Shown in pieces: positions 61,083-64,000 of a stretch of 64,000 nt of DNA. Numbering within the stretch: the first letter of the stretch is position 1; each line of letters starts with the position of its first letter. The stretch lies in assembly GCA_035525785.1 (NCBI GenBank), contig DATLDQ010000093.1, positions 1 to 64,000 of the forward strand, read 5' to 3'. The notes below the pieces were generated by a model. That model ran no database searches. It was not told where the DNA came from and worked only from the letters and a program-made list of their open reading frames with translations. Origin of the DNA: CADEED01 sp035525785. Its GTDB lineage: Bacteria > Pseudomonadota > Gammaproteobacteria > Steroidobacterales > Steroidobacteraceae. The translations under genes were made by a program, and so were the position numbers.

Positions 61083-61498
61083 CAGCTGCCGGTGTTGGGC
61101 ATCGAAGCCCAGGGTTCGCGCGGCGGCAGCGAACCATCCTTCTGCAACAGCTCGATCGAAATGCCGTCGGGCGAACGGACGAACGCCATGCGGCCGTCGC
61201 GCGGTGGACGGTTGATGGTGACGCCGTGCTGTTGCAACCGCTCGCAGGTGGCGTAGATGTCGTCGACCGCGTACGCGAGGTGCCCGAAGTTGCGGCCACC
61301 CGTGTAGCTTTCAGGGTCCCAGTTGTGGGTGAGCTCCACCTGCGCCGAGCTGTCGCCCGGTGCCGCGAGGAAGATCAGCGTGAATCGACCCTGCGGATGG
61401 TCGTTGCGCTTGATGACTTCGAGACCCAGCGCGTCGCAGTAGAACTCGAGTGACGCGTCGACGTCGGTCACGCGCACCATGGTGTGCAGGTATTTCAT
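61079..61498 (-). CDS. gloA: Glyoxalase I-like VOC metalloenzyme
   Basis: A 139-residue vicinal-oxygen-chelate protein very close to lactoylglutathione lyase. The four metal ligands of GloA all have counterparts: H5 (LHTMVRV), E55 (QVELTHNW), H73 (NFGHLAYAV) and E116 (ISIELLQ). It would isomerise the glutathione adduct of methylglyoxal in the cytosol; the paired-Trp C-terminus is a little longer than in E. coli. It starts 47 bp after the acetolactate synthase gene and overlaps azlC by four bases, an unusual place for a detoxification enzyme. Confidence 0.9.
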   Translation of the reverse strand: MKYLHTMVRVTDVDASLEFYCDALGLEVIKRNDHPQGRFTLIFLAAPGDSSAQVELTHNWDPESYTGGRNFGHLAYAVDDIYATCERLQQHGVTINRPPRDGRMAFVRSPDGISIELLQKDGSLPPREPWASMPNTGSW

Positions 61499-61545
61499 TG
61501 GCTTGGAACGGGTCCGCGCGCGGCGGCTGGTTTGATCGCCGATAG

Positions 61546-63432
61546 CTAGAACATCTCGCTCGCGCCGGGCGGCTTGACGTCCACCTTCTTGCGCGACGGA
61601 ATCCAGTCACCCGTGATCATCGCCTCGTAGGGCTGTCCCGGGCCGACCATCGGATACACGCCGGCATCCGGATCGATGATGACCTCGAGGAAAGCCGCGC
61701 CCTTGAAGGCGAGGAATTCCGCGATGACCTTCGGCACGTCCGCCTTCTTGTCGAGACGCACGGCGTACTTGTATCCGTCAGCCTGCGCGGCCTTGATGAA
61801 ATCCTTGGTGTGCAGCGTCTTCTCGGAGTACGAGAGGCGCCCCTTGTGGAACAGCTTCTGCCACTGCTTCACCATGCCGTCGCCGTTGTTGTTGAGCACG
61901 ACGATCTTGATGGGCAGGTTGTAGGTGGTCGCCGTTTCCATCTCGCCGATGTTCATGCGCACCGAGGCGTCGCCGTCGATGTCGATGACCAGCTTGTCGG
62001 GGTTGGCGAACTGTGCGCCGATCGCCGCGGGCAGACCGAAGCCCATGGTGCCCATGGAACCGGAGGTGAGCCACAGCCGCGGGCTCTTGAAATCGAAGTA
62101 CTGCGCGGACCACATCTGGTGCTGGCCCACGCCCGTCGAGATGATGGCCTCGCCCTTCGTGAGGCGGTTGATCTCTTCGAGCACGTAGTAAGGCTGGATC
62201 TTCTCGCTGTTGCGGTCGTAGTTGAACGCGTGCTTGCCGCGCATCTCGTCGAGATACGCGAGCCACTTCGAGCGATCGCGCTTGAAGCCCATGCGCTTGC
62301 CGTGCGTCGTGAGCGTGGTGAGCGCCTCGGGCAGCAGGCCGACGTGGCTCCACTGCACGCGCTTGACCTTGTTGATCTCCGCGCGGTCGATGTCGAAGTG
62401 CGCGATGGCCTTGGCGTTGGGCGCGAACTTCGCGGGATTGCCCGCCACGCGGTCGTCGAAGCGCGCGCCGATGGTGATGAGGAAGTCGCAATCGTCGACG
62501 GCGTAGTTGGCGAACGCCGCGCCGTGCATGCCCAGCATGCGCATCGACAGCGCGTCGGTGGTGTCCACCGCGCCGATGCCCATGAGCGTGGTGACCACGG
62601 GGATGTCGAACGCGCGCGCGAAGTCGCGCAGCTCTTCGGAAGCGTTGCCGTTCACGACGCCGCCGCCCGCATAAATGAGCGGACGCTGCGACTCGCCCAG
62701 CATCTCGAAGAAGTGGTTGGCCTCGGTGCCGTCGATGATGTCGGTAGTGAGGGTCTCGAGGCGCTTGCGGTAGCCAGGCATGGGCAGCGTACCCGAGCCC
62801 CGGAACTCGCCCTGCCAGTTCTGCACGTCTTTCGGCACGTCGACGACCACGGGGCCGGGACGACCGGTGCGCGCGATCTCGAACGCGGTGCGGATCGTGG
62901 CCTCGAGCTTGTCGGGATCGGTGACCAGGAAGATGTGCTTGGCCACCGAACCCATGATCGATGACACGGGCGCTTCCTGGAACGCGTCGCTGCCGATGGC
63001 GCTGCGCGGGACCTGGCCGCAGATGACGACCATCGGAATCGAATCGGCCATGGAATCGCGAATGGGCGTGACCGTGTTGGTCGCGCCGGGACCCGAGGTG
63101 ACCACGGCAACGCCCACGCGCCCGCTCGCGCGCGCGTACCCGGCGGCCATGAACCCCGCGCCCTGCTCGTTGGCCGGCACGATGAGAGGCATCTGCTTCT
63201 CGCCCTTGCTGGCCTTCTCCGCGTTGTAGAGGAACACCGCGTCGTAGGTGGGGAGGATGGCGCCGCCCGAGTAACCGAAAATCGTCGTTACACCCTCATC
63301 CGCGAGTACCTGCACGATCATCTGCGCCCCGGTCATGGTCTGGCCGGCGAGCGGATGCTGGATGGAGGGCGCGGCGGCATTGGCCGACGCGGACAAATCC
63401 TTAGTTTTCGGGTGTTTAGCCATAGAGGTCAT
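61546..63432 (-). CDS. ilvB: Acetolactate synthase large (catalytic) subunit
   Basis: A 628-residue ThDP- and FAD-dependent enzyme that joins pyruvate with pyruvate or 2-oxobutanoate, the first common step of valine, leucine and isoleucine synthesis. The ThDP pocket has IFGYSGGAILPTYDA near the N-terminus; GDGDASVRMNIGEMETA (reading DIDGDASVRMN) starts the cofactor-metal motif and ends at NNNGDGM. The FAD domain includes GIGAVDTTDALSMRMLGMHG. ATG at 63432 or 63423 are both possible and neither has a ribosome site. It heads the minus-strand run with gloA, azlC and azlD, and diverges from its small subunit. Confidence 0.95.
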   Translation of the reverse strand: MTSMAKHPKTKDLSASANAAAPSIQHPLAGQTMTGAQMIVQVLADEGVTTIFGYSGGAILPTYDAVFLYNAEKASKGEKQMPLIVPANEQGAGFMAAGYARASGRVGVAVVTSGPGATNTVTPIRDSMADSIPMVVICGQVPRSAIGSDAFQEAPVSSIMGSVAKHIFLVTDPDKLEATIRTAFEIARTGRPGPVVVDVPKDVQNWQGEFRGSGTLPMPGYRKRLETLTTDIIDGTEANHFFEMLGESQRPLIYAGGGVVNGNASEELRDFARAFDIPVVTTLMGIGAVDTTDALSMRMLGMHGAAFANYAVDDCDFLITIGARFDDRVAGNPAKFAPNAKAIAHFDIDRAEINKVKRVQWSHVGLLPEALTTLTTHGKRMGFKRDRSKWLAYLDEMRGKHAFNYDRNSEKIQPYYVLEEINRLTKGEAIISTGVGQHQMWSAQYFDFKSPRLWLTSGSMGTMGFGLPAAIGAQFANPDKLVIDIDGDASVRMNIGEMETATTYNLPIKIVVLNNNGDGMVKQWQKLFHKGRLSYSEKTLHTKDFIKAAQADGYKYAVRLDKKADVPKVIAEFLAFKGAAFLEVIIDPDAGVYPMVGPGQPYEAMITGDWIPSRKKVDVKPPGASEMF

Positions 63433-63443
63433 CGAGACTAGCA

Positions 63444-63464
63444 GTTTGCAGCGAGTCAGCAAAC
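63444..63464. promoter_or_regulatory. Inverted repeat between the divergent acetolactate synthase genes
   Basis: GTTTGC (63444-63449) and GCAAAC (63459-63464) form a perfect 6-bp dyad around nine bases, in the 78-bp gap between the large- and small-subunit genes. Its centre is 22 bp from one start and 57 bp from the other, so a regulator bound here could control both. The protein is unknown; an Lrp- or LysR-type factor would fit. Confidence 0.4.
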
Positions 63465-63510
63465 GGATATTCTGGCCACCGTGTCTGCCCAGCCCCAAAC
63501 CTTACAGAAG

Positions 63511-64000
63511 ATGCGTCATATCATCGCCATCCACCTGCAGAATGAAGCCGGCGCGCTCACGCGCGTCGCCGGTCTTTTCTCCACCCGCGGCTACAACATC
63601 GAGTCGCTGTCGGTAGCTGCCACGGATGAACCCTCGGTATCGCGCGTTACGCTGGTCACCAAGGGCGCGGACGGCGTCATCCTGCAGATCGTCAACCAGC
63701 TCAACAAGTTGATCGACGTCGTGGCGGTCGAAGACCTCACGCGCGGTGAGCACATCGAGCGCGAGCTCGTGGTCTTGAAGCTGCGCGTCGAGCCGCCACT
63801 GGTCGACTCGGTGCGCGGCTACGTGGTGCGCGCCGGCGGGCGCGTGCTCGAACCTTCGCCCGATGGCTTCGTGGTCGAGCTCACGGCGAGCGAGGCCGAG
63901 GTGAACCAGTTCGTGTCGGATCTCGGCGAGCGCACCGACATCGTCGAAGTCGTGCGTTCGGGCGCGCTGGCCGTTGGCCGCAACGCCCGCGCGCTGCACG
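63511..64000 (+). CDS. ilvN: Acetolactate synthase small (regulatory) subunit, 3' end outside window
   Basis: At least 163 residues. The N-terminal ACT domain is clear (HLQNEAGALTRVAGLFSTRGYNIESLSV split by short gaps, residues about 8-38) and binds valine for feedback control; the second domain follows (ELVVLKLRVEPP, EPSPDGFVVELTAS). It activates and regulates the large subunit encoded divergently 78 bp away. In most bacteria the two are in one operon, large subunit first. The ATG at 63511 matches the family start; an in-frame GTG at 63481 would add ten residues. Confidence 0.93.
   Translation, partial: MRHIIAIHLQNEAGALTRVAGLFSTRGYNIESLSVAATDEPSVSRVTLVTKGADGVILQIVNQLNKLIDVVAVEDLTRGEHIERELVVLKLRVEPPLVDSVRGYVVRAGGRVLEPSPDGFVVELTASEAEVNQFVSDLGERTDIVEVVRSGALAVGRNARALH

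Overview
The window is a G+C-rich, densely coding stretch of chromosome from a Gram-negative bacterium. Lipoprotein signals, an RND pump, a TonB-dependent receptor, an Omp85-family barrel and a lipid A phosphoethanolamine transferase all point to a double-membrane envelope. The gene set (PA0069-type radical SAM protein, DUF2062, SPOR and PGPGW proteins, biosynthetic threonine deaminase) looks like a gammaproteobacterium, perhaps near Steroidobacter or Xanthomonadales. That placement is inference from gene content; no rRNA or tRNA gene is present to test it. No gene-free stretch exceeds 300 bases.

Layout. 0-7.1 kb: the start of an MHS-family transporter and a double-length (tandem) UvrA ATPase. 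7.1-13.9 kb: a MerR-type regulator, a small cysteine-rich protein, a secreted GH5 glycosidase and an RND efflux adaptor/pump pair ending in a clear terminator. 14-25 kb: an AHSA1-like protein, a SPOR-like protein, an NlpC/P60 lipoprotein, a GGDEF-EAL protein, two flavin/NAD(P) oxidoreductases, a DUF1475-DUF2062-cyclopropane synthase group, and a TPR/TonB protein. 24.9-37.6 kb: ten tightly packed minus-strand genes encoding four lipoproteins, a transmembrane Ser/Thr kinase, an FHA-PEGA-FGE-like protein, a Pro-rich membrane protein, a degenerate Hsp70-like/FHA protein and two membrane-anchored vWA proteins. It looks like a single phospho-signalling and envelope machine that I cannot match to a named system. 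37.7-51.9 kb: mixed housekeeping and accessory genes, including a radical SAM protein split by a 154-residue mini-intein, biosynthetic threonine deaminase, and a second FHA protein with repeated candidate phospho-Thr motifs. 51.9-59.2 kb: an ECF sigma factor / FecR / TonB receptor operon continuing into an Omp85-like barrel and an EptA-like transferase. 59.3-64 kb: a PAP2 phosphatase and a branched-chain amino acid cluster (acetolactate synthase large subunit, glyoxalase, AzlC, AzlD) facing a divergent acetolactate synthase small subunit.

Two features cut across this layout. First, a palindromic element of about 80-90 bp occurs twice, both times inside a gene and in the same reading frame. 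It encodes the same KGTDLFF...KNRSVPF peptide whichever strand is read. One copy forms the linker between the UvrA halves and the other supplies the start of the NlpC/P60 lipoprotein. Second, phospho-signalling recurs: the kinase operon, the separate FHA protein at 44.3-45.9 kb and the GGDEF-EAL protein suggest an organism that invests in envelope signalling.
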